Source: Streptacidiphilus sp. P02-A3a (GTDB lineage: Bacteria > Actinomycetota > Actinomycetes > Streptomycetales > Streptomycetaceae). From it: a stretch of DNA of 64,000 bases. Position 1 is the stretch's first letter. Every line of letters begins with the position of its first letter. Location of the stretch: assembly GCF_014084105.1 (NCBI RefSeq), contig NZ_CP048289.1:3853922-3917921 (forward strand), given 5' to 3'. A program made the translations under genes and the position numbers. The notes beneath the pieces are model-generated. The model had not been told where the DNA came from, did no database searches, and worked only from the letters and a program-made list of their open reading frames with translations. This document shows, in pieces, positions 1-7,397 of the stretch.

Positions 1-405
1 CAGCACCTCGGTGGCCAGCTTCTGCCGCTCGGTGACGATCTCCTCGACCGTCATCGAGCCGATGATGGAGCGCAGGTGACCGGCGAAGATCCGGCCGGTC
101 AGCACCGACATCTGGTCCTGGTCGGAGAGGAAGCGCTGACCCGCGTTGACGATGCTCTCCTTGTCGTTGCCGACCTTGAACGCGATCACCGCGCGGACCG
201 TCAACGCGATGCCCTGGTGGCTGACGCAGGTCTCGTCGACCTCCGATTCACACATCGCCAGGGTCAGGAAGCGGGTCTTGCGGAAGACCGGGAGCACGAA
301 CGCGCCGTGACCGGTCACCACTCGAAATGGCGCCACGCCCATCCCGCGCCGACCTCCTGAGATCAGCATCGCCTGGTCAGGAGCGGGAACCCGGTAACCG
401 AACAT
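1..405 (-). CDS. SPFH/flotillin-like membrane protein, partial (3' end outside window)
   Basis: The reverse strand reads an open frame from ATG 405-403 to the left edge, 135 codons with no stop. It begins MFGYRVPAPDQAMLISG and continues with a beta-rich SPFH-type pattern (VLPVFRKTRFLTL, then GIALTVRAVIAFKVG, then ERQKLATEVL). This is typical of actinobacterial flotillin-like proteins, which sit on the membrane and organise microdomains. GGAGG lies just upstream of the ATG. The C-terminal coiled coil expected for the family would lie outside the window. It could be another SPFH member (stomatin or band 7). Confidence 0.75.
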   Translation of the reverse strand, partial: MFGYRVPAPDQAMLISGGRRGMGVAPFRVVTGHGAFVLPVFRKTRFLTLAMCESEVDETCVSHQGIALTVRAVIAFKVGNDKESIVNAGQRFLSDQDQMSVLTGRIFAGHLRSIIGSMTVEEIVTERQKLATEVL

Positions 406-665
406 GCCTGCCTCCTCGGCCGACATCGCCAGGTCGCCGGTCAACGACTCCCAGAGCACAAGCGTCATCGCCCTGGCGACCGCTCTCCGTAGGTATCAGT
501 CACGCGTACGGACATCCACCTGCGCCGTTACCCCCACGCTACGCCCGGTGCGGCCGACGGGCCGCGCCCAGCGGCCGGTGGACGGTCCTGCTCGGCGTCG
601 AGCTCGGCCACGAGCGGGGAGCCGGTATCCCCGCGCGGCGGGACCGTCCCGGCAACCGGTGACGC

Positions 666-956
666 TCAGAAAGGGATCGGGCCCTTGCCGGTGATCCGGG
701 CCCGCACGCGGCCGGCGCCGGCCACCACCCGGGTGAGCCTGAATTCGCCCGTGCCGCCCTCGGGGAATCGCAGTTGTGCCGTATGGGCGTGCCGCAGGGT
801 TCCGAAATCCTCATCCGGTTCTTCCGCCCAGATTTCCCCTTGCCAGCTCGCCACGCCCTGGACAGGTGCTTCGCCCGTCAGTTCCACGTGGACCGTGATC
901 TCGCCCCCCTGGACCAGAACAGTTGCCGGACCGTCGTAGCTCGATGTCTTCACCAC
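666..956 (-). CDS. small conserved actinobacterial protein, DUF4873-like start
   Basis: A 96-residue beta-rich soluble protein is read from tandem GTG codons (956 or 953) to TGA at 666. The N-terminus contains SYDGPATVLVQGGEITVHVEL and the C-terminus ends in the pattern ITGKGPIPF. A YDGPATV-type opening and a GxGPxPF end recur in small Streptomyces proteins of unknown function, some annotated DUF4873. There is no signal peptide or catalytic motif. The frame stays open upstream to 1190, but that part crosses a strong hairpin and reads as low-complexity noise, so the GTG pair is preferred. No good ribosome-binding site is visible. Confidence 0.5.
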   Translation of the reverse strand: MVKTSSYDGPATVLVQGGEITVHVELTGEAPVQGVASWQGEIWAEEPDEDFGTLRHAHTAQLRFPEGGTGEFRLTRVVAGAGRVRARITGKGPIPF

Positions 957-1045
957 TGCATTCTGCGGCCAGGACCGCTGCGATGCTCCCCGACCCGGTG
1001 CGCCAACGGTCCACGGGCCGCGTACCACCCACGCAGTGCGGAGCC

Positions 1046-1093
1046 GCACGGCAAAGGGGGAGTCACCCACCGGGTGACCCCCCTTTGCCGTGC
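1046..1093. terminator. strong intrinsic hairpin terminator
   Basis: Near-perfect inverted repeat of about 22 bp: left arm 1046-1068, 3-nt loop, right arm 1072-1093, with one bulged A. It directly follows the leftward miniprotein gene (stop at 1103). No U-tract follows, which is common in Streptomyces terminators. Confidence 0.75.
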
Positions 1094-1102
1094 ACTCGCT
1101 GT

Positions 1103-1261
1103 CTACCAGCGGTACCAGCGGCCGCCACCGGAGCCGCGGAAGACGAATCCGAGGACCCACAGCACCAGAACCACGATGGCGACCCACCACAGAATGTGAA
1201 TCGCGAAACCCGCACCGCCCAGGATCAGGGCAAGCAGAAGAACCAGCAGCAAAGCGCCCAT
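1103..1261 (-). CDS. hydrophobic membrane miniprotein (copy A)
   Basis: A 52-residue protein too short for ordinary ORF listing. It begins MGALLLVLLLALILGGAGF, continues with a second hydrophobic stretch IHILWWVAIVVLVLWVLGF, and ends in a basic glycine-rich tail finishing RWYRW. It is predicted to be a two-helix inner-membrane miniprotein of the kind annotated as 'hydrophobic protein' in streptomycetes; function unknown. GGAGGAAG precedes the ATG and a strong terminator follows the stop. A close paralogue lies at 3747-3908 on the opposite strand, about 80% identical by eye, including the C-terminal RWYRW. Confidence 0.75.
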   Translation of the reverse strand: MGALLLVLLLALILGGAGFAIHILWWVAIVVLVLWVLGFVFRGSGGGRWYRW

Positions 1262-1346
1262 GTCATCTTCCTCCTTCGTCGAACAGGCGTCTGCCCCGAT
1301 TGGCGATGCCTATCCATGGGATACGGGTCCGGTCGGCACATCCGGG

Positions 1347-1813
1347 TGGGTGCGGCGGGACGAGGCGGCGGCCGCCCATCTCTTCCGGGTGGGCCCGTCC
1401 GCCTTCAGGACGTCGGAGGCCGCGACGACCGTGGCTCCGGAGCTGCTGCGACTGATGGACGGCATGCGTGACGTTCCGGCCTTCGTGGTCGGGGCGGCGC
1501 AGGACGTGCTCGCGGCCAAAGCGATGGCGCGCGAGCTGTACCGCGGTTTCGCCCGGTACGACAACCTGCTGCGCATGATCTTCCTCGATCCCTTCGCGCG
1601 CGAGTTCTACGCCGACTGGGACCACGCGGCACGGATCGCGGTGGGCAACCTCCGCGCGTCCTCCTCGCCCCCGGGCAGCACCTGTCCGTGTACAGCGCGG
1701 AACCCGGCGGCACCAGCGCCGATGCCCTGGGCCTGCTCGGCCAGCTGTCCGAGCAGGAAGCGGCCCTGACGGACCGGACCGAGCCCGCAGTGGAAGGAGA
1801 ACCCCGATCATGA
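1347..1813 (+). pseudogene. MmyB-type XRE regulator remnant (ligand-binding domain, frameshifted)
   Basis: One frame reads WVRRDEAAAAHLFRV, then LLRLMDGMRDVPAFVV and IFLDPFAREFYADWDHAARI. These are hallmarks of the MmyB-like ligand-binding domain of Streptomyces XRE regulators. After about 1660 the homologous frame changes: LSVYSAEPGGTSADALGLLG, the usual C-terminal motif of the family, is read one frame over and ends at TGA 1811-1813. The N-terminal helix-turn-helix is missing, and the stretch between the two blocks is shorter than in intact members. The gene is therefore a remnant with a 5' truncation and an internal deletion or frameshift. Its stop overlaps the ATG of the next (also broken) gene as ATGA, so the two were probably once co-transcribed. 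Confidence 0.7.
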
Positions 1814-2514
1814 CCACGTCCTTGTCCGACGCCGCCGGTACTTTCGAGATCGCCGGTAAGAAGGTCGCCCGTCTCGGCTTCGGCGCCATGCGCCTGACCG
1901 GACTCGGGGTGTGGGGTGAGCCCGAGGACCGCCGGGAGTGCGTCCGGGTGGTGCGCCGCGCCGGAGGCGATCCATCCCTACCGCGACGACGTGCTGATCG
2001 CGACCAAGGCCGGACTGACCCGCAACGGGCCCGACGTGATCAGGACCGAGCAGGGGCTGGTGCGCCTCGGCCCGGCGGCGTGGCCGCCGCTCGGACGCCC
2101 GGAGTACCTGCGCCAACAGGCCCTGATGAGCCTGCGCCGCCTCGGCGTGGATCACATCGACCTGTTCCAGTTGCACCGGGTCGACCCGAAGGTCCCGTTG
2201 GCGGACCAGGTCGGCGAGCTGAGGAGACTCCAGGACGAGGGCAAGATCGTCGCGGTCGGACTGTCCCAGGTCTCCTCCCCCGGGCACCGGTGGCCGCCGG
2301 TGAGCCGGCCCGCCCGGGCGGCCCCGTCGACCGGATCGCCGCCGCCCACCACGTCGGCCCGGCGCAGGTCGCGCCGGCCTGGCTGCTGGCCTCCTCCGGA
2401 GTCGTCCTGCCCATCCCCGGTACCTCCAAAGTCGCGCACCTGGAGGAGAACCTGACCGCGGCGACGCTGCGGCTGAGCGACGCGGAAACCGACGAACTGA
2501 CCGCCGCGACCTGA
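1810..2514 (+). pseudogene. aldo/keto reductase, disrupted by two deletions/frameshifts
   Basis: The start at ATG 1810, preceded by AAGGAG, reads [20 protein letters not shown], a normal AKR beginning. After about residue 50 the AKR sequence moves to another frame ([16 protein letters not shown], then [18 protein letters not shown] and [16 protein letters not shown]). It returns to the first frame for the C-terminus ([18 protein letters not shown]). The catalytic-Tyr segment expected after the first block and about 60 residues after GLSQVS are absent. The remnant is 705 nt against roughly 870 nt for intact family members. It would have been an NADPH-dependent carbonyl reductase; it is non-functional as read. 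Confidence 0.8.
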
Positions 2515-2573
2515 CGGTCGCCGCCCCCCACCCCCCCTGTGTGTCCACCCCCTGTGTGTCCACCGAAGAAAAG

Positions 2574-3356
2574 ATGCCTGCCATGCTGCTTCCCTCCGAT
2601 GAGGCGGGCCGAGGCCGCCCTGTCGTCCTGCTGCACGCCCGTCCCGCCGACCGCACCATGTGGGGCGCGAACCTGCCGCTGCTCGCCGCCGCCGGCGTGC
2701 GGGCCATCGCCCTGGACCTGCCGGGCCACGGCGACGCACTCGTTCCCCACGACCGTGCGGCGGCCCCTTGGACGGACGTCCTCGACACGCTCGACCACCT
2801 CGGAGCCGACCGCTTCGTCCTGGCCGGGAACTCCCTCGGCGCCCTGGTGGCGCTCCAGGCCGCGGTCACGGCACCCGAGCGGATCCAGGGCCTGGTGCTC
2901 GTCGGATACCGGCCCCACGACCAGCCGGCCTCCCCACGTCTGCGAGCGGCCTGGGACGCCGAAAGGACGGCGCTCGCCGCCGACGACCTGGACGCCGCCG
3001 TGACAGCCGGCGTAGCGGCGTGGACCTCGGCCGGTGCGGCCGACGCGGTACGCGCCCACGCGGCCCGGATGCTCCGCCGCCGGCTCACCGACCAGCGCGC
3101 CCACGGCGAGCCGGTACTGGCGGCGGACCCGCTCGGCGAGGGAACGGCGGCGCTGCGCACGCTGACCGTTCCCGCCCTGGTCGGCGTCGGTGAGGACGAC
3201 ATGCCCGACTTCTTCGAAGGCGGCGAGGGTCTGGCCCGCGACCTCGATGCGGGCCAGCCCGTGGTCATCCCCGCCGCCGGTCACCTCGCGCCGCTGGAAC
3301 AGCCGGCCGCGTTCTGCGCGCTGCTCCTGGACTTCATCCGCCGTCTCCCGGACTGA
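2574..3356 (+). CDS. alpha/beta hydrolase
   Basis: 260 residues if started at ATG 2574; a GTG at 2541 would add 11 residues. The fold markers are VVLLHARPADRTMWGANLP (strand and oxyanion region), the nucleophile elbow GNSLG, and the C-terminal His motif GHLAPLEQP. The acid is probably in the VGVGEDDMPDF segment. There is no signal peptide, so it is cytoplasmic. Substrate cannot be predicted; esterases, lactonases and haloperoxidase-like enzymes share this pattern. It follows the AKR remnant by about 60 nt. Two copies of a TGTGTGTCCACC unit lie between them. Confidence 0.8.
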   Translation: MPAMLLPSDEAGRGRPVVLLHARPADRTMWGANLPLLAAAGVRAIALDLPGHGDALVPHDRAAAPWTDVLDTLDHLGADRFVLAGNSLGALVALQAAVTAPERIQGLVLVGYRPHDQPASPRLRAAWDAERTALAADDLDAAVTAGVAAWTSAGAADAVRAHAARMLRRRLTDQRAHGEPVLAADPLGEGTAALRTLTVPALVGVGEDDMPDFFEGGEGLARDLDAGQPVVIPAAGHLAPLEQPAAFCALLLDFIRRLPD

Positions 3357-3737
3357 CGCACGCGAACACCAGAAACCGCTCACCTACGTGTGCAACCGCC
3401 GCAAGCCTGGGCAGGCGCTTGCTGAGGGCCTCGCTGTCTCCCCCGTCGGCGAGGTCCTCGCCGCGCATTCACCCAAGCGCTCGTCGGTCGCGCCGAGAGG
3501 CGGTTCGACAGGCCGTTCAGCGTCTCCGGATGCCGCGTCAGGACCGCTGCACGGCACGGACGCGCTCTCGGGGTGGCCGCGATGGGGTCGTGCGGATCGG
3601 ACCAGGTTCCCACGGTCCAGAGGTTCGCTGAGCTGTCCTGCGTTCGTGGCCAGGGCGCGCAGGCGTCCGGTGGCCTGCGTCGGGGTGATTGCGGTGCATA
3701 GTCCGGCGGGCCGGGGGCAGCAGCGTGGTGAAGGAGG
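3357..3737. other. intergenic stretch with no recognised gene
   Basis: About 380 nt between the hydrolase stop and the Shine-Dalgarno of miniprotein copy B. All open frames here have shadow-like composition, and no RNA gene or clear promoter was recognised. It should carry the promoter of the miniprotein. Confidence 0.5.
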
Positions 3738-3746
3738 ATGATGACA

Positions 3747-3908
3747 ATGGGTGCTGTTCTGCTTGTTCTTCTGCTCGCCCTGATCCTGGGTGGCGCGGGG
3801 TTCGCGATTCATATTCTGTGGTGGGTCGCGGTGATTGTGCTGGCCCTGTGGGTCATCGGGTTCTTCGCTCGTAGCAGCGGCGGAGGTGGCCGTTGGTACC
3901 GGTGGTGA
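3747..3908 (+). CDS. hydrophobic membrane miniprotein (copy B)
   Basis: A 53-residue protein beginning MGAVLLVLLLALILGGAGF, with a second hydrophobic segment IHILWWVAVIVLALWVIGF and the tail GGGGRWYRW. Three in-frame ATGs occur (3738, 3741, 3747). AAGGAGG at 3731-3737 gives correct spacing only to the last, and that start matches copy A. Predicted two-helix membrane miniprotein, function unknown. It is a paralogue of 1103-1261 in inverted orientation, with the hydrolase and two pseudogenes between. A perfect 21-bp terminator hairpin follows. Confidence 0.75.
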   Translation: MGAVLLVLLLALILGGAGFAIHILWWVAVIVLALWVIGFFARSSGGGGRWYRW

Positions 3909-3930
3909 CCCGGCGCACGCCGTAGTCGAC

Positions 3931-3976
3931 ACACGTGCCTGGGGGCGCACCAACCGGTGCGCCCCCAGGCACGTGT
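3931..3976. terminator. perfect 21-bp hairpin terminator
   Basis: Arms 3931-3951 and 3956-3976 are exact reverse complements around a 4-nt loop, 22 nt after the miniprotein stop. There is no U-tract. Confidence 0.8.
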
Positions 3977-4119
3977 CGTCCCGGCCGCCTCGGTCAAGAG
4001 CCGGGCCGTGCAACGAGGTTGGCACGTGACGGGTACCCCTTCCGCCCGAGCTGGTCCAGGATGGGCCGGGGGAGGGCCGAACACGCCCAGCGGGGGCGCG
4101 GGGTGGCCCTGGGACAGAG

Positions 4120-4353
4120 GTGCACAGCGGTGGCCGGACAACGCATACGTTCCTCATGGCCGTGACCTGCTTACTGCTCGCCGCGACCGGAGTGGCGGGC
4201 TGCGGCGGCAACAGCGGTGCGCCGATCCCGGGCCGCGGCGTCGTCGGCGGCGGATCCGGCGCCGTCCCGCGCTCCATCGACGCGGCGCTGGAGTTGATTC
4301 CGAAGGCCGCGACCGCGGGGTCGCTCTCGGCCAGCGCACCCGTCATGGTGTAG
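4120..4353 (+). CDS. putative short lipoprotein or truncated lipoprotein
   Basis: A 77-residue frame from GTG 4120, or ATG 4156 giving a cleaner start MAVTCLLLAATGVAGCGG. The hydrophobic stretch followed by GVAGC is a plausible lipobox, so the product would be exported and lipidated. The remainder is a Gly/Pro-rich linker and a short helix ending APVMV. No family is recognised, and the length is unusually short for an actinobacterial lipoprotein. The end overlaps the 3' end of the GlxA-type remnant on the other strand, so this may be the stub of a longer gene cut by the same rearrangement. It could also be spurious. Confidence 0.35.
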   Translation: MHSGGRTTHTFLMAVTCLLLAATGVAGCGGNSGAPIPGRGVVGGGSGAVPRSIDAALELIPKAATAGSLSASAPVMV

Positions 4354-4712
4354 GCGCGGACAGGGCCAGGTCGACGTGGCCGAAGGCGGCGCCGACGGTG
4401 GTCACCGCCTCGCTGCTGGTGACCATGCGGTTCTGGTCGAGTATCACGTTGGGGTAGCGCTGGCGGAACGCCGGGACGAGCCGCCAGGTGGTGGTGGCGT
4501 GCAGGCCGTCGAGGATTCCGCACTCGGCGAGCGTTCGGACATCGCGGGCACGAGCCGGAGGTCGCAGTCGGCGACGTGGTCGACGGGGGCGGTGTGGACC
4601 GTCGGACCGGCACCGGTCCGCACCGTGTCGGTGAATCCGATCAGAGTGACCTGCCAGGGAGGCGGTGGCTGGGGCAGGCGTTCACATAGTTCATTGGCGC
4701 ACTGAATCACCT
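4343..4712 (-). pseudogene. GlxA-type (PfpI/AraC) regulator remnant
   Basis: On the reverse strand, one frame reads ELCERLPQPPPPWQVTLIGF and then DHVADCDLRLVPA, resembling the start of the DJ-1/PfpI-like domain of GlxA-family regulators. A second frame reads DVRTLAECGILDGLHATTTW, RLVPAFRQRYPNVILDQNR and SSEAVTTVGAAFGHVDLAL, the distinctive later part of the same domain, ending at TGA 4345-4343. The middle of the domain is deleted at the frame switch, and the whole C-terminal AraC DNA-binding domain and the native N-terminus are missing. The gene is dead. An intact relative is present at 53362-54315. Confidence 0.7.
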
Positions 4713-4938
4713 CCAGGACGGCAGAAGGCTGAGGCGACTGGGGCGCTGCGCCGGTGCGCGGATGAGCCTAAGTGCTTATCTATTAAGTACTTAGAAGCCA
4801 TTGCTCTATCGATCATGGTGGGTGTCAGTTCGACTGGGATGACACGGTCGAATGATCGGCGGCGTACGCGCGCATAAGGGCAGGGCCTCCGAGGCAGTGC
4901 GAAGTTGTTGAAGCCAAGCACACGCCCAGGAGGCCCTG

Positions 4939-5847
4939 ATGCCGCAGTCTTCCGTCTTGGTCCGGGCCGCGTCCAACGGGCCTTACCCATCGTGTGATTG
5001 TCTCGCTCACCGGTTCGGGAACGCGGCTGGCCATTCGGACCGGCGGCCGGTGTACCCCACGGGCATGTCAGACGCGGGGTGGGCGGTGGTGCGCGACGCG
5101 ATGCCGGTGCCCGGCTGGCTGGAGGGGCGCGGCGGGCAGCCGGAGGCCTACTGCCACCGGCAGATGATCGACGCGGTGCGCTACCTGAACGACAACGGCT
5201 GCAAGTGGCTGGCGATGCCGTTGGACTTCCCCCTCTGGGACCGCGTCTACGCCTTCAACCGGCGCTGGCGGATCAAGGGCCTGCTGGGCGAACTGCACGA
5301 CCGCCTGCGCGGGCAGGTCCGCGAGGACGCCGGACGCGACCCGCAACCCACCGCCGGTATCGCCGACTCGCAGACCGTGCGCGCCTCCGCCCACGTCCCG
5401 CAGGCGTCATCGGGCTACGACGCCGGCAAGCGGACCCCGGGCCGCAAGCGCCACCTGCTGGTGGACTGCCTGGGCCTGCTGCTGGGAGTGGTGGTCACCG
5501 CCGCGAGCGTGCAGGACCGCGACGCCGCCCGCCCGCTGCTGCGACACGCCCGCGCCCGCTTCCACCGCCTGGCCCTGGTCTGGGCCGACGGCGCCTACAC
5601 CGGCAGGCTCGTGGACTGGGCCGCCGAGAAGCTGCACCTGGAACTGCAGATCATCAAGCGCTCTGACGACACGTCAGGCTTCGTGGTGCTGCCGCGCCGG
5701 TGGGTGGTCGAGCGCACCAACGCCTGGCTGATGCGCACCCGCCGCCTGGCGCGGGACTACGAAGGGCTGCCGGAAGTCCACGAGCAGATGGTGGTGTGGT
5801 CGATGACCACGCCCATGACGCGGCGGCTGGCCCGTCGGCGAGCCTGA
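4939..5847 (+). CDS. IS5-family DDE transposase (copy 1)
   Basis: 302 residues. The N-terminal part (MSDAGWAVVRDAMPVPGW, then QMIDAVRYLNDNGCKWLAMP) is the DUF4096-type domain of IS5-like transposases. The DDE catalytic residues are visible as IADSQTV (first Asp, residue about 141), LVWADGAYTG (second Asp) and VVERTNAWLMRT (Glu). The basic C-terminal helix RRLARDYEGL follows. All catalytic motifs are present, so this copy may be active. It has TTPMTRR near the C-terminus where copy 2 has TTLMTRR, caused by the base at 5812. That same change removes the stop codon of the passenger gene on the other strand. Confidence 0.9.
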   Translation: MPQSSVLVRAASNGPYPSCDCLAHRFGNAAGHSDRRPVYPTGMSDAGWAVVRDAMPVPGWLEGRGGQPEAYCHRQMIDAVRYLNDNGCKWLAMPLDFPLWDRVYAFNRRWRIKGLLGELHDRLRGQVREDAGRDPQPTAGIADSQTVRASAHVPQASSGYDAGKRTPGRKRHLLVDCLGLLLGVVVTAASVQDRDAARPLLRHARARFHRLALVWADGAYTGRLVDWAAEKLHLELQIIKRSDDTSGFVVLPRRWVVERTNAWLMRTRRLARDYEGLPEVHEQMVVWSMTTPMTRRLARRRA

Positions 5848-6387
5848 ACCGGCCCCGGACCGGCTCGACCAGCCAGCCCCGGTCCACCAGCCGCTTCGCC
5901 ACATGCCGGACCCGGCCCTCGATGTTGTTCTTCGTCATCTCCATCCCCAGAGCCACCGCGATCTCCGGGCACGACCGGGTCACCACGTCACCGTCCGAGC
6001 ACGCGGCCGACGCCAGCACCTCCATCACCGCCCGGTAACTCTCCCGCAGCGCCTCCACCCCCAGGCCCGGCTCCCACACTGCCACCGTCCGACCCGGACC
6101 CGCCGGCGCCGACGCGACCATCGGCACTGGCTGCGGCTGCGAGAGAGCATCGACGGCCACCGCAGGTGCCGCCTCCACGGCGGCGGCAACCGGCTCCAGC
6201 AGCCCGGGAGTTACAGGGCCATCCCGCATACGACGCCCACACGCTGCCTGGCGATCACCCACTCGTGCCACTCCGTCTCCGAGTCGGCCAAGGCGGCCAG
6301 CACCCGGTCCGCCTCATCCCGCAGAGCCTCGGTGCGTACGCGCGCCGCCAACTCCCGCTCCTCCAACAAGCCCACAACCGACGGCAT
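5813..6387 (-). pseudogene. IS passenger ORF (coiled-coil/winged-helix protein), frameshifted, copy 1
   Basis: Starting at ATG 6387 after GGAGG, the frame reads MPSVVGLLEERELAARVRTE and then ADSETEWHEWVIARQRVG, a coiled coil typical of small proteins that accompany Streptomyces transposases. It then hits a stop at 6211. The expected continuation (GLLEPVAAAVEAAPAVAVDA, then GVEALRESYRAVMEVLA, RVRHVAKRLVDRGWLVEPV and RFRLADG) is read in another frame. Copy 2 has the same shift, so it is either ancestral decay or a programmed frameshift. In copy 1 the natural stop, equivalent to 43164, is mutated and the frame runs on antisense to the transposase as far as 5654. Function unknown. Confidence 0.6.
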
Positions 6388-6635
6388 CCCAGCACCTCCA
6401 GCACGACGACAACCCGACCCCCAAGAGCCTGCCGCACCAGCACCCACCCCATTCCTGACCAGGAAGAATCAGCCGATCAAGCGACGCCTCATCCGGTTCA
6501 GCAACGGCTTCTTAGTCAATGGATGTGGCGGGTGAAGCGGCACGGGGGAGTCGTGCAGGGGGCGGTCCGAGAGGAACCGCATGAGGGGCGGACCGGATGG
6601 GCCCGGCCCGCTGAAGCGTCTGTCGCGATATCCGC

Positions 6636-6668
6636 CCGCAACGCGCGCCACGGTGGCGCGCGTTGCGG
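6636..6668. repeat. 16-bp perfect inverted repeat (palindrome)
   Basis: Arms 6636-6651 and 6653-6668 are exact reverse complements with one base between. A hairpin or terminator at the left border of the cluster, or a protein-binding palindrome; the sequence does not decide. Confidence 0.7.
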
Positions 6669-6856
6669 TGGGGGAGCCCGGCATTTCGCGGTTCTTCCAG
6701 CGTATTGACAAACCGTGGAGCCCATTGGATGCGAGCCGTCGCCGAGGCAACCGCTTCCGAACCGGAGGCTCGTCACTCTGCGGTCCGTTGCCCACCACCG
6801 TTGTGTGGTACCGAATGTGACCTCGTGTCATCTTCCTGGCGGCGGCAGATCGCCTC

Positions 6857-6885
6857 CTTGGCGGCCGTCGGCTCCTGGACTAGGC
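6857..6885 (+). promoter_or_regulatory. candidate promoter for the SCP2-like gene
   Basis: TTGGCG (6857-6862), 17 nt, TAGGCT (6880-6885), 49 nt before the GTG start. The -10 hexamer is identical to that of the central operon promoter (14895-14900). Confidence 0.4.
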
Positions 6886-6934
6886 TTGTGATCGACGGGT
6901 CGCGTGTTTCGCTGCTGCCAAACGAACCGGGGGC

Positions 6935-7345
6935 GTGGCTGTGCGTTTTCTGAGCCAGGAATGGCTGGACGAGAGGGTCCGCCGGTCGGCGGCTCTGCAA
7001 CCCACACCCGATGCGAGCCTGGTGCTCCAGCATGTGGTCACCCAGGGTCCGGACGGGGTCGTCGAGTTCTTCGACGAGCTCCGGGACGGCCTGCTGGTGC
7101 ACAGTGGGCTCGGCCGGCACCAGGACGCTGATCTCACGGTCATCAACAGCTGGCAGGACGAGCTCAGGTTGATGCGGGGCGAGATCGACCCTTTCAACAT
7201 GATCGCGGACGGGACGATCCGACTGGAGGGCGACCAGGGGGCGTTGTTCAAGCTGCTGACGGTCATCAAGTCGCAGATGATCGCCGTGGCGATCGTCGCG
7301 CGTGGACTGGTCGACCTGGTGGATCTGCCGGTCGAGACCGGCTGA
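6935..7345 (+). CDS. SCP2-like small lipid-binding-domain protein
   Basis: 136 residues from GTG 6935. The pattern DLTVINSWQDELRLMRGEI, then IADGTIRLEGDQGALFKLLT, resembles the end of an SCP2 (sterol-carrier) fold, where a beta sheet is followed by a GD.xxLxxLL helix. Such small proteins bind hydrophobic ligands and occur in some biosynthetic clusters; here it could present a prenyl or acyl intermediate. There is no signal peptide. It converges on the P450 gene, with a shared hairpin between them. The family call is a weak by-eye match. Confidence 0.5.
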   Translation: MAVRFLSQEWLDERVRRSAALQPTPDASLVLQHVVTQGPDGVVEFFDELRDGLLVHSGLGRHQDADLTVINSWQDELRLMRGEIDPFNMIADGTIRLEGDQGALFKLLTVIKSQMIAVAIVARGLVDLVDLPVETG

Positions 7346-7360
7346 CGGCGGAGCGCGGCA

Positions 7361-7394
7361 GCGGCGGCCCCAGGGGTGCACCCGGGGCCGCCGC
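7361..7394. terminator. bidirectional hairpin between convergent genes
   Basis: 11-bp perfect GC stem (7361-7371 with 7384-7394) plus a short inner stem. It lies between the SCP2-like stop and the P450 stop. Confidence 0.65.
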
Positions 7395-7397
7395 CAC

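Larger units (their letters stand above)
4794..6511 (+). mobile_element. IS5-type insertion sequence, copy 1 (complete, with passenger ORF)
   Basis: 1718 bp bounded by 12-bp inverted repeats, GAAGCCATTGCT at the left and AGCAACGGCTTC at the right (one mismatch). TTA lies immediately outside both ends (4791-4793 and 6512-6514), consistent with a 3-bp TNA-type target duplication. It carries a full DDE transposase and a convergent passenger gene. A second copy at 42343-43862 is the same sequence apart from a 198-bp deletion and about four substitutions (for example at 4800, 5061, 5812 and 6028), so the two copies are recent relatives in direct orientation. Confidence 0.85.
6512..6934. other. IS/cluster junction region, no recognised gene
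   Basis: 423 nt between the right end of IS copy 1 and the first cluster gene. It holds a large palindrome (6636-6668) and a promoter-like pair (6857-6885). Open frames here do not resemble known proteins. It may be a scar of the sequence originally next to the cluster. Confidence 0.5.

Noticed and set aside
2040..3383. 447-codon reverse frame
   Set aside because: Antisense to the alpha/beta hydrolase and AKR remnant; low-complexity composition typical of GC-rich shadows.
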